DNA of 14,451 bases from an uncultured Nitrospina sp. (GCA_950072225.1 CATMOP010000010.1:1-14451); one strand, 5' to 3'. Shown: positions 1 to 7,439, numbered from the stretch's first letter. Numbers and translations are program-made. The notes: a model not told the origin generated them from the letters alone.

Positions 1-1
1 T

Positions 2-127
2 TTCATCGTCACCTATATTCTGGTCATCATTATTGATAAAACCATCGGGTTCAGGGTGAACGATGAAGATGAGGAAATGGGACTGGATACCACCCAGCAT
101 GGTGAAACCGGATATAACCTGGTATAA
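2..127 (+). CDS. amt: Ammonium transporter, C-terminal end (5' truncated)
   Basis: Frame 2 stays open from the window edge to the TAA at 125-127 and encodes 41 residues. They begin with the end of a hydrophobic helix (FIVTYILVIII) and continue DKTIGFRV, then an acidic stretch, then GLDTTQHGETGYNLV. The order DKTIG-R, acidic residues, GLD-QHGE-GY is the typical cytoplasmic tail of Amt/MEP/Rh-family ammonium channels, the part that contacts the GlnK/PII regulator. Only the tail is visible, so the length and pore residues cannot be checked. No glnK gene follows. The next gene is a TorF-type porin-like gene on the same strand, but it has its own promoter-like sequence. Confidence 0.85.
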   Translation, partial: FIVTYILVIIIDKTIGFRVNDEDEEMGLDTTQHGETGYNLV

Positions 128-179
128 AAATGATTTTAATAAGGCAACCCTGCAGTTTCTTGAAATTAGCTTTTAACAA

Positions 180-216
180 TTGACTTTTTGACATTTAAAA
201 CATATTTTTTTTAACT
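180..216 (+). promoter_or_regulatory. Probable sigma-70-type promoter for the porin-like gene
   Basis: The AT-rich gap after the amt stop holds TTGACT at 180-185, followed after 17 bases by TATTTT at 203-208. A perfect TTGACA at 188-193 overlaps it but has a poorer -10 candidate around 210-217. The gap is too AT-rich for high confidence. No sigma-54 GG-N10-GC pair was seen where an NtrC-type nitrogen promoter would be expected. Confidence 0.4.
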
Positions 217-314
217 GTAATTGTGCTTATTACCTTTAAAAGTAATGGCTTTAAACAAAATTATCAACTAGTTTTGAAAACCAACGTTTAAAATTGATTA
301 GAAAGAGAACCCGC

Positions 315-1097
315 ATGAGGATTTTAACCTCGTTTATTCTAAAATCAGTATTTGTAGCACTTCTGGTATTAAGCATGATGTTTTCTGCAGGATCCACTAA
401 TCAGGCCCAGGCGGAAGAAGCCGAACTCATAAATATTCCAGGTAGCTTTTCAGGTTCTCTGGGATTTTTTACCGACTACCGCTATAGAGGTTTAAGCCAA
501 ACCGATCGGCATCCAACAATTCAAGGTAGCTTTGATTGGGCGCATGAAAAGGGCTATTACCTCGGGGTTTGGGGTTCCAATGTAGATTTTGGTGAATCAG
601 GAGCAACGGCTGGACAAGGAGCCAGCATTGAGTTTGACTTTTACGGTGGTGTTGCAAGGCAATATTATGGTATCGACATTGACCTAGGACTTCTTTGGTA
701 CACCTATCCTGGAGCCCAAGATAGTCTAAGTTACGATTTTATGGAATATACTGCAAGTATTGGGTATAGCTGGGAAATACTATCGCTCTCCACGGGGGTT
801 AATTTTGCTCCGGAGTTTTATGCATCATCTGATGAAGCCACCTATTGGACTTTGGATGCTGAGGTTAACTTAATTCAAAACCTGACATTTACCGGTCATT
901 ATGGCTACCAATGGGTTGAAGATAATGCAAGCTATACACATCCTGATTATGCAGATTTCAGCATTGGCTTCGCTTATTCCACGAACGGATTTGATCTTAG
1001 TCTTCAGTATGTCAACACAGACATAGAAGATCGTAACTGTGGTGTTGTGGATGCATGTGAAGGTGATGTGGTATTTGGAATTTCTCGAGGCTTCTAA
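315..1097 (+). CDS. TorF family (Gcw_chp / TIGR02001) putative outer-membrane porin
   Basis: A 260-residue protein. Residues 1-33 are a Sec signal peptide: basic start, hydrophobic run at about 11-24, and AQA just before EEAEL as the likely cleavage site. The mature part shows the family pattern: GSLGFFTDYRYRGLSQ (about 47-62), YYLGVWGSNVDFGES, an IEFDFYGG segment, and LLWYTYPGA. It then alternates aromatic residues as in beta strands and ends in Phe, the usual last residue of outer-membrane barrels. Two Cys near the C terminus could form a disulfide. The frame opens at a TTG (294), but ATG 315 gives a cleaner signal peptide and has a purine-rich AGAAAGAG upstream. The family often sits beside amt/glnK genes, as here, so a role in uptake of nitrogen compounds across the outer membrane is a reasonable guess; the substrate is not known. 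Confidence 0.85.
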   Translation: MRILTSFILKSVFVALLVLSMMFSAGSTNQAQAEEAELINIPGSFSGSLGFFTDYRYRGLSQTDRHPTIQGSFDWAHEKGYYLGVWGSNVDFGESGATAGQGASIEFDFYGGVARQYYGIDIDLGLLWYTYPGAQDSLSYDFMEYTASIGYSWEILSLSTGVNFAPEFYASSDEATYWTLDAEVNLIQNLTFTGHYGYQWVEDNASYTHPDYADFSIGFAYSTNGFDLSLQYVNTDIEDRNCGVVDACEGDVVFGISRGF

Positions 1098-1116
1098 TTT
1101 TTCTCAAATCATTAAG

Positions 1117-1158
1117 AAAGCCCGGTTGTCGGATGCAAGTCCGCACCGGGCTTTTTTT
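1117..1158 (+). terminator. Rho-independent terminator after the porin-like gene
   Basis: The arms AAAGCCCGGT (1117-1126) and ACCGGGCTTT (1145-1154) pair over 10 bp. An inner CGGA/TCCG stem (1130-1133 with 1140-1143) closes a six-base loop. A run of seven T (1152-1158) follows. It lies 20 bases after the stop codon, so the porin-like gene is probably monocistronic. Confidence 0.9.
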
Positions 1159-1274
1159 ATGCACCACACAGAGCCCCTGCTCACCGCAAAACCCCAAAAT
1201 TTAAAGTTTATATCTCCTGACTTACCCTATAAAATGTTAAAAACCACCTAACGCCTTTTCAAATTGGATAGCTC

Positions 1275-1631
1275 GTGCTAACACAAGCCCAGAACCAGAT
1301 CATTTACCTGATGTTTTTAAACGGAATCCTTTTCCTGGGCTTGAACTTCATTGCCTACTCCTTCATTTTTCCGGGACCAAAAGGTTCCAAGCGCATCGGG
1401 TACTTATTTATCACCTGTGGCCTGCTGGCCTACCTGGTCCAACTGATGTATCAGGGACTACTGGCTTTGGATTATCCCCCCGGTAAAATAAAAGGCCTTT
1501 TATTGAGTGGGTTTGTCATACCGGTCTTTTTCATTTCGCTGGCCTATTACCGGGTCAAGCGCAATCGATTGGAAAAAGACCCACAGCCCCAAGCAAGCCT
1601 GCCTGCAAAGGAAGACAATGAAACCGATTGA
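1275..1631 (+). CDS. Small three-helix membrane protein of unknown function
   Basis: A 118-residue frame starting at GTG 1275, with GGA six bases upstream. Three hydrophobic segments are visible, at about residues 8-32, 42-65 and 73-93. A basic patch (YYRVKRNR) follows the third, then a short acidic, soluble tail. I do not recognise the family. The last 14 bases overlap the ltaE start (ATG at 1618, stop TGA at 1629-1631), so the two genes are probably translationally coupled in one operon. This overlap and the clear helices are the main reasons to believe the gene is real. The GTG start is the only good candidate before the first helix. Confidence 0.65.
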   Translation: MLTQAQNQIIYLMFLNGILFLGLNFIAYSFIFPGPKGSKRIGYLFITCGLLAYLVQLMYQGLLALDYPPGKIKGLLLSGFVIPVFFISLAYYRVKRNRLEKDPQPQASLPAKEDNETD

Positions 1632-2655
1632 TTTGAGAAGCGACACCCTCACCCAGCCGACCCCAGCCATGCGTAAGGCCATGGCCAATGCCGAAGTCGG
1701 AGATGATGTTTTCGAAGAAGACCCGACTCTAAAAAAACTGGAAACCCTGGCCGCAAAAAAAACCGGTAAGGAGTCGGCTCTTTTTGTGCCCAGTGGCACC
1801 ATGGGAAACCTTGTCAGCGTACTCAGCCATTGCCAGCGCGGGGACGAAATATTGCTGGGCGACCGAAGCCATATTTTCCTTCATGAAGTAGGGGGCATTG
1901 CCGCCTTGGGGGGTGTTCATTCGAGAATCATCCCTAATAATCCGGATGGCACATTACCCCTGCCATTATTGGAAAATTCGATACGCCAATCAGATATCCA
2001 TTATCCCCCTACCCGGCTGATTTGCCTTGAGAACACCCATAATTTTTGCCAGGGTTCACCCCTTAGCCCAGAATTCATGGATAGTGTGAGGGTCTTGGCA
2101 ACAAAATACGGGCTCAAAATTCATCTGGATGGAGCAAGGATTTTTAATGCTGCTGTGGCTCTGGATATTGAGGTGGAGACGCTGACCAGGCAGGCCGACT
2201 CGGTTATGTTTTGTCTGTCCAAGGGACTGTCCGCCCCGGTGGGTTCCCTGATCTGTAGTAGCCGGCAATTTATCCAACGTGCCCGAAAATTCAGGAAAAT
2301 GGTAGGAGGTGGAATGCGGCAGGCCGGGCATCTGGCCGCCGCTGGTCTGGTAGCTCTGGAAAACCTGGTGCAACGTTTGAAAGACGATCATCTGAACGCC
2401 AAAACCCTGGCAGAACAGTTGGCCCTAATTAAGGGCATTGAACTGGATCAAACCAAAATAAAAACAAATATTATTTTTTTCAAACTAAATCATCCTCAAA
2501 TCGATGGAGATACCTTTATAAACCTGCTAGAAGCCAAATCCATTAAAATTCTCATGACCGACCCAGGTGTTTTCCGGGCGGTCCTGCATCGTGATGTATC
2601 CAGGGAACAGACCGAAACCGTAGCCCAAACCATCCAATCCATTTTAACCCTCTAG
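1618..2655 (+). CDS. ltaE: Low-specificity L-threonine aldolase (PLP-dependent)
   Basis: A 345-residue fold-type I PLP enzyme that cleaves L-threonine/L-allo-threonine to glycine and acetaldehyde in the cytoplasm. Family landmarks, in order: IDLRSDTLTQPTPAMRKAM at 4-22, VGDDVFEEDPT at 27-37, SALFVPSGTMGN at 53-64, and GDRSHIFLHE at 81-90 with the His that stacks on PLP. Then come ENTHN at 138-142, HLDGARIFNAA at 169-179 (Asp171 for the pyridine nitrogen) and CLSKGLSAPVGS at 199-210 with Schiff-base Lys202. The length is typical. ATG 1618 is preceded by AGGA at five bases' spacing and starts exactly at the conserved N terminus; the frame extends further upstream, but that part is not family sequence. 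It overlaps the preceding membrane-protein gene by 14 bases. Confidence 0.95.
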   Translation: MKPIDLRSDTLTQPTPAMRKAMANAEVGDDVFEEDPTLKKLETLAAKKTGKESALFVPSGTMGNLVSVLSHCQRGDEILLGDRSHIFLHEVGGIAALGGVHSRIIPNNPDGTLPLPLLENSIRQSDIHYPPTRLICLENTHNFCQGSPLSPEFMDSVRVLATKYGLKIHLDGARIFNAAVALDIEVETLTRQADSVMFCLSKGLSAPVGSLICSSRQFIQRARKFRKMVGGGMRQAGHLAAAGLVALENLVQRLKDDHLNAKTLAEQLALIKGIELDQTKIKTNIIFFKLNHPQIDGDTFINLLEAKSIKILMTDPGVFRAVLHRDVSREQTETVAQTIQSILTL

Positions 2656-2870
2656 CGAGGGAGGCAAATGGCAACAAGGCTACGCCTTGAGGAAATGAGC
2701 GCGTGATATTCTTCCTCAGTTTTTACTCTTTCAGGGCATGAAGTTTAATGGGATATCACGCGTGCCCCGGAGGGGAGATGACTTTTTACTGCTAGGAACG
2801 ATGCTCTCGGCTTGACGGGCTATTATTAGTTGGGTCCAGCGTCACGCTGGCGGCTAGCAGCAACTAAACA
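2656..2870 (+). other. Non-coding gap with several inverted repeats; candidate structured RNA or palindromic element
   Basis: No gene is visible between ltaE and rpoZ, but inverted repeats are dense. CAAGGC/GCCTTG (2675-2680 with 2684-2689) forms a tight hairpin. A 13-bp stem with two wobble pairs joins 2699-2711 to 2751-2763 around a 39-base loop. TGAGGAA/TTCCTCA (2688-2694 with 2712-2718) crosses that stem, so the two would be either alternative or a pseudoknot. CTGCTAG/CTAGCAG (2789-2795 with 2854-2860) encloses a further CCAGCG/CGCTGG hairpin (2836-2841 with 2845-2850). None of the common RNAs (6S, SRP, RNase P, tmRNA) matched by eye. It could be an rpoZ leader, a small RNA, or a MITE-like repeat. 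Confidence 0.4.
2827..2849 (+). repeat. Copy 1 of a 23-base palindrome-containing element
   Basis: TAGTTGGGT followed by the palindrome core CAGCGT-C-ACGCTG. A second copy on the other strand at 11910-11932 agrees at 19 of 23 positions. Both copies are in non-coding gaps. Confidence 0.35.
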
Positions 2871-2930
2871 TGTTTGACAGAAAAGCAAATTACCCTTAGA
2901 ATGGGGAAAATCTTTACGAATAGGAAAAAT

Positions 2931-3173
2931 ATGATTGAAATGGAAATGCAAGACACCCTGGAGTTGGTTCGCCAGGCGCAAGATGTAGTAAAAAGCCGCT
3001 TCCTGTTATGCATCCTGGTAACACAAAGGATCCATCAACTTGAAAACGGAGCCCAGCCTACTATTGATGTTGACCCCGAACAATACACTAACCCAAAAAC
3101 TTTTTTTGAATTAGCACTCAGGGAAATTATTGAAGGAAATATGGATCTGGAACAAGTTACCGAAGAAGAATAA
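2931..3173 (+). CDS. rpoZ: DNA-directed RNA polymerase omega subunit (divergent)
   Basis: An 80-residue protein matching the omega subunit, a small factor that helps beta' fold and join core RNA polymerase. Family features: SRFLLCILVTQRIHQLENGA (about 22-41), which corresponds to the usual NRF-LV--A-RARQ--GA helix, and ELALREIIEGNMD (about 59-71), which corresponds to the ALREI-EG helix. An acidic tail follows. The frame is open back to a TTG at 2874 (99 codons), but ATG 2931 has AGGA at five bases' spacing and places the N terminus where omega proteins normally begin. The sequence is more divergent than most RpoZ; other small acidic helical proteins are possible but less likely. It is transcribed alone, converging on the cytochrome operon. 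Confidence 0.75.
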   Translation: MIEMEMQDTLELVRQAQDVVKSRFLLCILVTQRIHQLENGAQPTIDVDPEQYTNPKTFFELALREIIEGNMDLEQVTEEE

Positions 3174-3253
3174 TTCCCCCTCTCCTTTAAAAATCCAGCA
3201 AAATATTTTTCAAATCGATAAAACCACTTTTTAACCTTCCTTTCTCAAGACAT

Positions 3254-3287
3254 AAAAAAAGCCCGCCGATAAATCGGCGGGCTTTCT
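3254..3287. terminator. Bidirectional terminator between rpoZ and the cytochrome operon
   Basis: GCCCGCCGA (3261-3269) pairs with TCGGCGGGC (3274-3282) around a four-base loop. It is preceded by seven A (3254-3260) and followed by TTTCTT. It can therefore end transcripts arriving from rpoZ on the plus strand and from the last cytochrome gene, whose stop is at 3305, on the minus strand. Confidence 0.9.
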
Positions 3288-3304
3288 TATAGAACTAATG
3301 ATGA

Positions 3305-5068
3305 CTATTTGGGAAGCTCGTCGCGTCTAACTTTCCCTTCATCATACATTTTACGCGTACGTTTTGTCATCCATATCACCCAACCCTGGAAGCAGACAAA
3401 AACGGCTGCCATGATGGGAGGCATGTAGTAAAGAGAATCAGGCAGCGCCGGTTTCAGAATGGTGTAATACCAGGTAGAGATGGCCATAACCTCATCCTTC
3501 TCTTTATCTCTACCCGCCCATTGCATGAAAGCTACCGGAATGAACTGCTCAGTAGGAATCTGGACATCAAATTCTCCCTCCGTGGCCAATGACCTTTTGA
3601 ACAGAATCTTGACACGGCCTTGTTTGTAAATGGAGTCCACAATTTCCACTTTACCTTCCGATTCTTTGGCAGACAAAGCGTCAAAACCGTAACCAACAAG
3701 TTCCTCTACACTCACGTCCAGTTGATAACCCTCTGGCTTCGGAGCGGCGGTCGCGCTGTAGTCTTTAGGCATGAAATTGGCCTTCCAGAGATCAACCGGC
3801 TTTTTAGCGTCACCCAAGATGAAATAGGGTTTCTCCGCACCGTAAAGCTCCTGAAGTTTTGCCGGCCATTGAATGGCTACAGAATCCGGGTATTCCGGAT
3901 CATCAGACAAAAAGCGCAAGTGGTATTCGACCAGATAATAAACCGCCTGCTCTTCTTCACTCCAACGGGTGGTAACCCAGAGATTGTCGGTTTTCGGATC
4001 GAAGTTTCGTTTACCCCGAGTGATCTGGCCCGCCATAGCGATGTAATGCCGTTTTGGGTTTTCCAAGATCGCATCATCCGTGGGAGCATCGATCCTGTCA
4101 TCGGTATCTGGAGACTGCCAACTGGGATCATCAATCTTCGGAGATACCTTGCCCTCAGTATAAACGGACTGAATGAGAAAGTCCGGAATGGGCTTATTGG
4201 TCAGTAGGTCAATCTTCTTCCTCGGACAAAGGGAGTTAACGAACGCCGCAATTTTCCAGCGATCCTCAACTATGATTTGATCCTTGAAGTTCGGCATTGG
4301 CGTACCATTCATTCCAGTAGAAATCGTGCGAACGATATGAAAGGGATTGAAAGGATCCCGGCGTGCACCACGAAAGTTCCAGCACTGTTGCCAGTCTGCC
4401 GCAACAATGGGAAAACCCCAATCGTCTTTCATAGTCGGGTTTCCATCACCCCGGCCTTCACCACCGTGACACTCAAAGCATTTGTTCTTAGTGAAAATTT
4501 CCTTACCGGCATCAATATCCGCCTGGGGCACGCCCAGGTGGTAGGGCCCTTTTGTTCCCCATGGGTTGGTGCCAAAGTCCTGAACAAAAACTTCTTCGTC
4601 TTCGGTATCATCAAAATCCCGATCCTGCACCAGGGTTTTAACAAATTCCACGACTGCCAAGATCTCGTCTTCCGCCAAAAATTCACCCCAGGCCGGCATT
4701 GCCGAGCCCTGGAGCCCATTTCTAACGGTTGTAATCAGGTCCGCTTCCATGGGGAGTTCACCGGAATCCGTTGTGCGGATCTTAAAGGTCCCTTGAATAA
4801 AGTTTCTGGGCCGGGTGAACAAGCGATCCGCAGAGGGGCCATCACCGCCCCCTTCAATCCCGTGGCACCAGACGCATCTTTTAAAATAGACCTTTTTACC
4901 CTTTTCCAACAGGTCCTTCTTGACCCCGTCCGGAACTGCGGCAAATACCGTAGAAGGAACCGCGATCAACGCCACAGCCAGAAAAGAAAAGATCAGGCGT
5001 TTGATATAGTTATTGTTCATAGTCATTGTCATTTCCATATGTTTAGGTTTTAGTAACCGAAAATTCAT
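3305..5068 (-). CDS. Dihaem cytochrome c fused to an ethylbenzene-dehydrogenase/NxrC-like haem-b domain
   Basis: A 587-residue exported protein, last gene of the cytochrome operon. A signal peptide or anchor lies at about 21-43. The first cytochrome c domain has CVWCH at 65-69 with Met124 (SAMPAW) as likely axial ligand. The second has CFECH at 197-201 with Met258 (TPMPNF). Residues about 300-540 resemble the EB_dh/DOMON-like fold of gamma subunits of type II DMSO-reductase enzymes (EbdC, ClrC, NxrC), including WATFM-like segments such as VDLWKANFM. These bind haem b through Met and Lys; Met433 and Lys491 are only tentative ligands. One helix at about 546-567 anchors it, with a basic cytoplasmic tail. 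The start is uncertain: the first ATG has GGAG 11 bases upstream, while the in-frame Met17 gives a more typical signal peptide. It begins six bases after the preceding gene. It probably passes electrons between periplasmic partners and the membrane core; the direction is unknown. Confidence 0.85.
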   Translation of the reverse strand: MNFRLLKPKHMEMTMTMNNNYIKRLIFSFLAVALIAVPSTVFAAVPDGVKKDLLEKGKKVYFKRCVWCHGIEGGGDGPSADRLFTRPRNFIQGTFKIRTTDSGELPMEADLITTVRNGLQGSAMPAWGEFLAEDEILAVVEFVKTLVQDRDFDDTEDEEVFVQDFGTNPWGTKGPYHLGVPQADIDAGKEIFTKNKCFECHGGEGRGDGNPTMKDDWGFPIVAADWQQCWNFRGARRDPFNPFHIVRTISTGMNGTPMPNFKDQIIVEDRWKIAAFVNSLCPRKKIDLLTNKPIPDFLIQSVYTEGKVSPKIDDPSWQSPDTDDRIDAPTDDAILENPKRHYIAMAGQITRGKRNFDPKTDNLWVTTRWSEEEQAVYYLVEYHLRFLSDDPEYPDSVAIQWPAKLQELYGAEKPYFILGDAKKPVDLWKANFMPKDYSATAAPKPEGYQLDVSVEELVGYGFDALSAKESEGKVEIVDSIYKQGRVKILFKRSLATEGEFDVQIPTEQFIPVAFMQWAGRDKEKDEVMAISTWYYTILKPALPDSLYYMPPIMAAVFVCFQGWVIWMTKRTRKMYDEGKVRRDELPK

Positions 5069-5074
5069 TTCAAG

Positions 5075-6058
5075 TTATTCTCCACCCTCGCTACCTGCAA
5101 TGGAGCCTTCTGTACCGAATGTTCGAGGATGATGGCCTGTGTACCAGAATTCAAACAAGACAACCTTCCAGATTTCATCCGTCTTCAAATGTTCCTCCCA
5201 GGGAGGCATTGATGAAGACCACGGGGTCGACTCGTTGGGCAGACCCGGTCCGCCTTTAGCCACCCGCCAGAAAAGAAATGATTCCTGCAACATCGCAATG
5301 GTACCCGGATCGATGAAGTTTGCCGGAGTGGGGTTGAACACATGGGAAAACATGCCTATTCCATTCAACTGGTCACCATGACAATAATGACAGTTCTGGA
5401 AAAAGATTGTACCCCCCTCAGTCACATACTTCATGTACTCCTGCTTGTCCGCATCCAGGAACGGGAAACTATCCTTGTACTTATCCTGTTCATCAATACG
5501 GAAAGGATTATTGGTAGACTCCAGCGGATAGGTTATACCATGCACCTTGGTGGTGGCAGGAGGTGCGGGATGCACCGTTCTCAATTCCACCGGCTCCTGA
5601 TAAGCCGGATAAATCGATTTATAGGTAGCAAAACCAACCAAAATTGGCATGGCTATCATCACAACAATCTGTGCAAGCTTGTATTCACCAACAATGGTTT
5701 TAACGATCGGCTCCCTGAACTCCCTAAAGCTATCGGTATCCTGACTGATATACAGGAAGACACCAATCGACCACATCACCATATAAGTGATGAACAAGGT
5801 CCAGGGAATCGGCGGAAATAAAATCGCGTCATAAAAGTAATAGCCCAGAAACCATACAAACAAAGCTTTCATGGCAATCGACGGCTTGAGTCTGAGGACG
5901 AAATGTGTAATGATCAAAAAGGCTACAAATACCAAATAGTAGACATACCTGTTTAAAATCCAGCCGATCGGCTTCGGTGTGAAGATAGGGAATATGGCGT
6001 TATGGAACACCGCCAGGCCGACAACAAAAACCAAAAAACTTACCAAATTCTTATTCAT
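5075..6058 (-). CDS. Membrane-bound monohaem cytochrome c with five N-terminal helices
   Basis: A 327-residue protein. Five hydrophobic segments lie at about 5-26, 33-55, 62-80, 85-104 and 126-148. A linker rich in Pro follows, then a C-terminal cytochrome c domain with CHYCHG at 223-228. SSMPPW (281-286) supplies Met284 as the likely sixth ligand, followed by the usual helix EIWKVVLFEFWYTG. The haem domain should face the periplasm. It has a good ribosome site (GGAG seven bases before the ATG), begins 13 bases after the preceding gene, and ends six bases before the next one. I do not recognise a named family for the five-helix part. The context suggests it is a subunit of the same redox complex as the bd-like core. 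Confidence 0.85.
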   Translation of the reverse strand: MNKNLVSFLVFVVGLAVFHNAIFPIFTPKPIGWILNRYVYYLVFVAFLIITHFVLRLKPSIAMKALFVWFLGYYFYDAILFPPIPWTLFITYMVMWSIGVFLYISQDTDSFREFREPIVKTIVGEYKLAQIVVMIAMPILVGFATYKSIYPAYQEPVELRTVHPAPPATTKVHGITYPLESTNNPFRIDEQDKYKDSFPFLDADKQEYMKYVTEGGTIFFQNCHYCHGDQLNGIGMFSHVFNPTPANFIDPGTIAMLQESFLFWRVAKGGPGLPNESTPWSSSMPPWEEHLKTDEIWKVVLFEFWYTGHHPRTFGTEGSIAGSEGGE

Positions 6059-6071
6059 TGTTGTCTCCTAA

Positions 6072-7439
6072 TTAACTGCCAGCCGGTGGTTCGGTCTGAC
6101 TAATAAAATCAACAAGCTTGTCGATTGCATGAACTGAAAGCATCTGCGAAAAGTCTGTTGGCATTAAACCATCTGGGAACAACTCTCCCTCTGCTTCGTT
6201 AAAGACCACATAGGCACCAGGGTTCAAAATAGACTCCCTGACATACTCCTTAGTATTGGTCGCTTTGCCCTTGTAATTGGGATCCTTGATACGCTTCGGA
6301 GCGTTGATCTTCTCATGAAGCTCCGGCCCCAACATACCCATAGCACCCTCAACACCAGGAATGGTATGGCAGAGCGGGCAACCCAAAGTATTGATCATGG
6401 TCTGAATATCTTCCGTGCCGGTGACGAATACGGGTTTATCTTCATCATCAGAAGAATCCTCGGCCACCGCACCACCTGTATTACCCGCATCATCTTGAGG
6501 TAGCGGAACCGTCACGGTGGCAAACTCACCCGGCGTGTCCTTGGATTGCAGGTAAGCAATGACTGCATTCACTTCAACCCGGCTCAAGCTGACAGGAGGT
6601 TTGACGATAACCGGCATCGGGCTTTTTGTGTCGCCGTCATTACCGAATTTTTCCACCACGTAACAGGTCGGGCACATCACAGATTCACGGATATAATCTT
6701 CGCCGGTAAATTCGTCAGGACCATTCTGTCTTCTGTACTCTTCAGGTATCTCGTCATATTTACCCTTCACAATACCCGAGGCGGGGTCCGTTTCCCCAAT
6801 AGCTATAGGGCTGGTTGCATACCGGTCTTCCTTAACCCGGTCATGGCTTCTGTTCTCAACCCCAAACAGGTTCGGGCATCGGCCAATATTATCACCCGGG
6901 TCAAACGTGTGGCACAGCGGACACTGACCTTTACCAATCGACGGCTGGCCGGCAACCTGCTTGGCACCAAAAATAATAATCCGTCCCATTTCAGCGAATT
7001 CTTCCATGGTGACGTCACCCACCAATGCCGCCTCCTTGGGGGGCGGGTCACTGCGCTGTTGCGGCAACCAGTTGGTGTATCCCGCAAGCAATAGAGAAAC
7101 CGTGGTCCAGAAGAAAAATCCTCTAATAATTGGAGGGGATTGACTTTCAATTTTATTACTTTTGTAGAACGATCCCCAAACCATCAACAATACAACTATA
7201 GCCCATAGATAGGTTGAGAAGAAAAACTGCAACTGATCGGCCTGAATAAGTGTGAACATATGGGCCGTCATCAAAAAAGCCCCGATTGCAAAGGCACCAA
7301 ATACAGTACCCCAAAACCCGATGTTTATTCCTTCCCTCTCCCTGCAGATTTGAATCGAACTGATAAAAACATAAATTGCGAAGACGGCAAATGCTATCGC
7401 AATAAACGTAAACAATATATCATGCTGCTCTGGTAACAT
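6072..7439 (-). CDS. Membrane-bound cytochrome c with four helices and two haem domains
   Basis: A 455-residue protein. Four hydrophobic segments at about 8-30, 42-65, 72-92 and 104-124 are followed by two tandem cytochrome c-like domains. Domain 1 has CPLCH at 173-177 and SPMP with Met275. Domain 2 has CPLCH at 354-358 and GLMP with Met426. They look like an internal duplication: YIRESVM (249-255) and YVRESIL (399-405) match, as do YVVEKF and YVVFNE. A CPTCY at 256-260 falls where domain 2 has NPGAY, so it is unlikely to be a normal third haem site. An acidic, Ser/Gly-rich linker at about 315-335 separates the domains. The ribosome site AGGAGAGAGGG precedes the ATG. It is the second gene of the operon, probably an electron-transfer subunit facing the periplasm. 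Confidence 0.85.
   Translation of the reverse strand: MLPEQHDILFTFIAIAFAVFAIYVFISSIQICREREGINIGFWGTVFGAFAIGAFLMTAHMFTLIQADQLQFFFSTYLWAIVVLLMVWGSFYKSNKIESQSPPIIRGFFFWTTVSLLLAGYTNWLPQQRSDPPPKEAALVGDVTMEEFAEMGRIIIFGAKQVAGQPSIGKGQCPLCHTFDPGDNIGRCPNLFGVENRSHDRVKEDRYATSPIAIGETDPASGIVKGKYDEIPEEYRRQNGPDEFTGEDYIRESVMCPTCYVVEKFGNDGDTKSPMPVIVKPPVSLSRVEVNAVIAYLQSKDTPGEFATVTVPLPQDDAGNTGGAVAEDSSDDEDKPVFVTGTEDIQTMINTLGCPLCHTIPGVEGAMGMLGPELHEKINAPKRIKDPNYKGKATNTKEYVRESILNPGAYVVFNEAEGELFPDGLMPTDFSQMLSVHAIDKLVDFISQTEPPAGS

Noticed and set aside
128..180. Sigma-54 promoter for nitrogen control of the porin-like gene
   Set aside because: The only GG...GC pair (near 137-147) is spaced seven bases rather than ten.
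4277..5053. 258-codon plus-strand frame opposite the cytochrome/EB_dh gene
   Set aside because: It lies entirely antisense to a gene with clear haem motifs and has no recognisable domain or ribosome site; it is a shadow frame.
6660..6680. CPTCY as a third haem-c site in the 455-residue cytochrome
   Set aside because: It lacks the His of CxxCH and aligns with a non-haem segment of the second domain, so it is not counted as a haem site.
6546..7094. 182-codon plus-strand frame opposite the two-haem cytochrome gene
   Set aside because: Antisense shadow with no family features.
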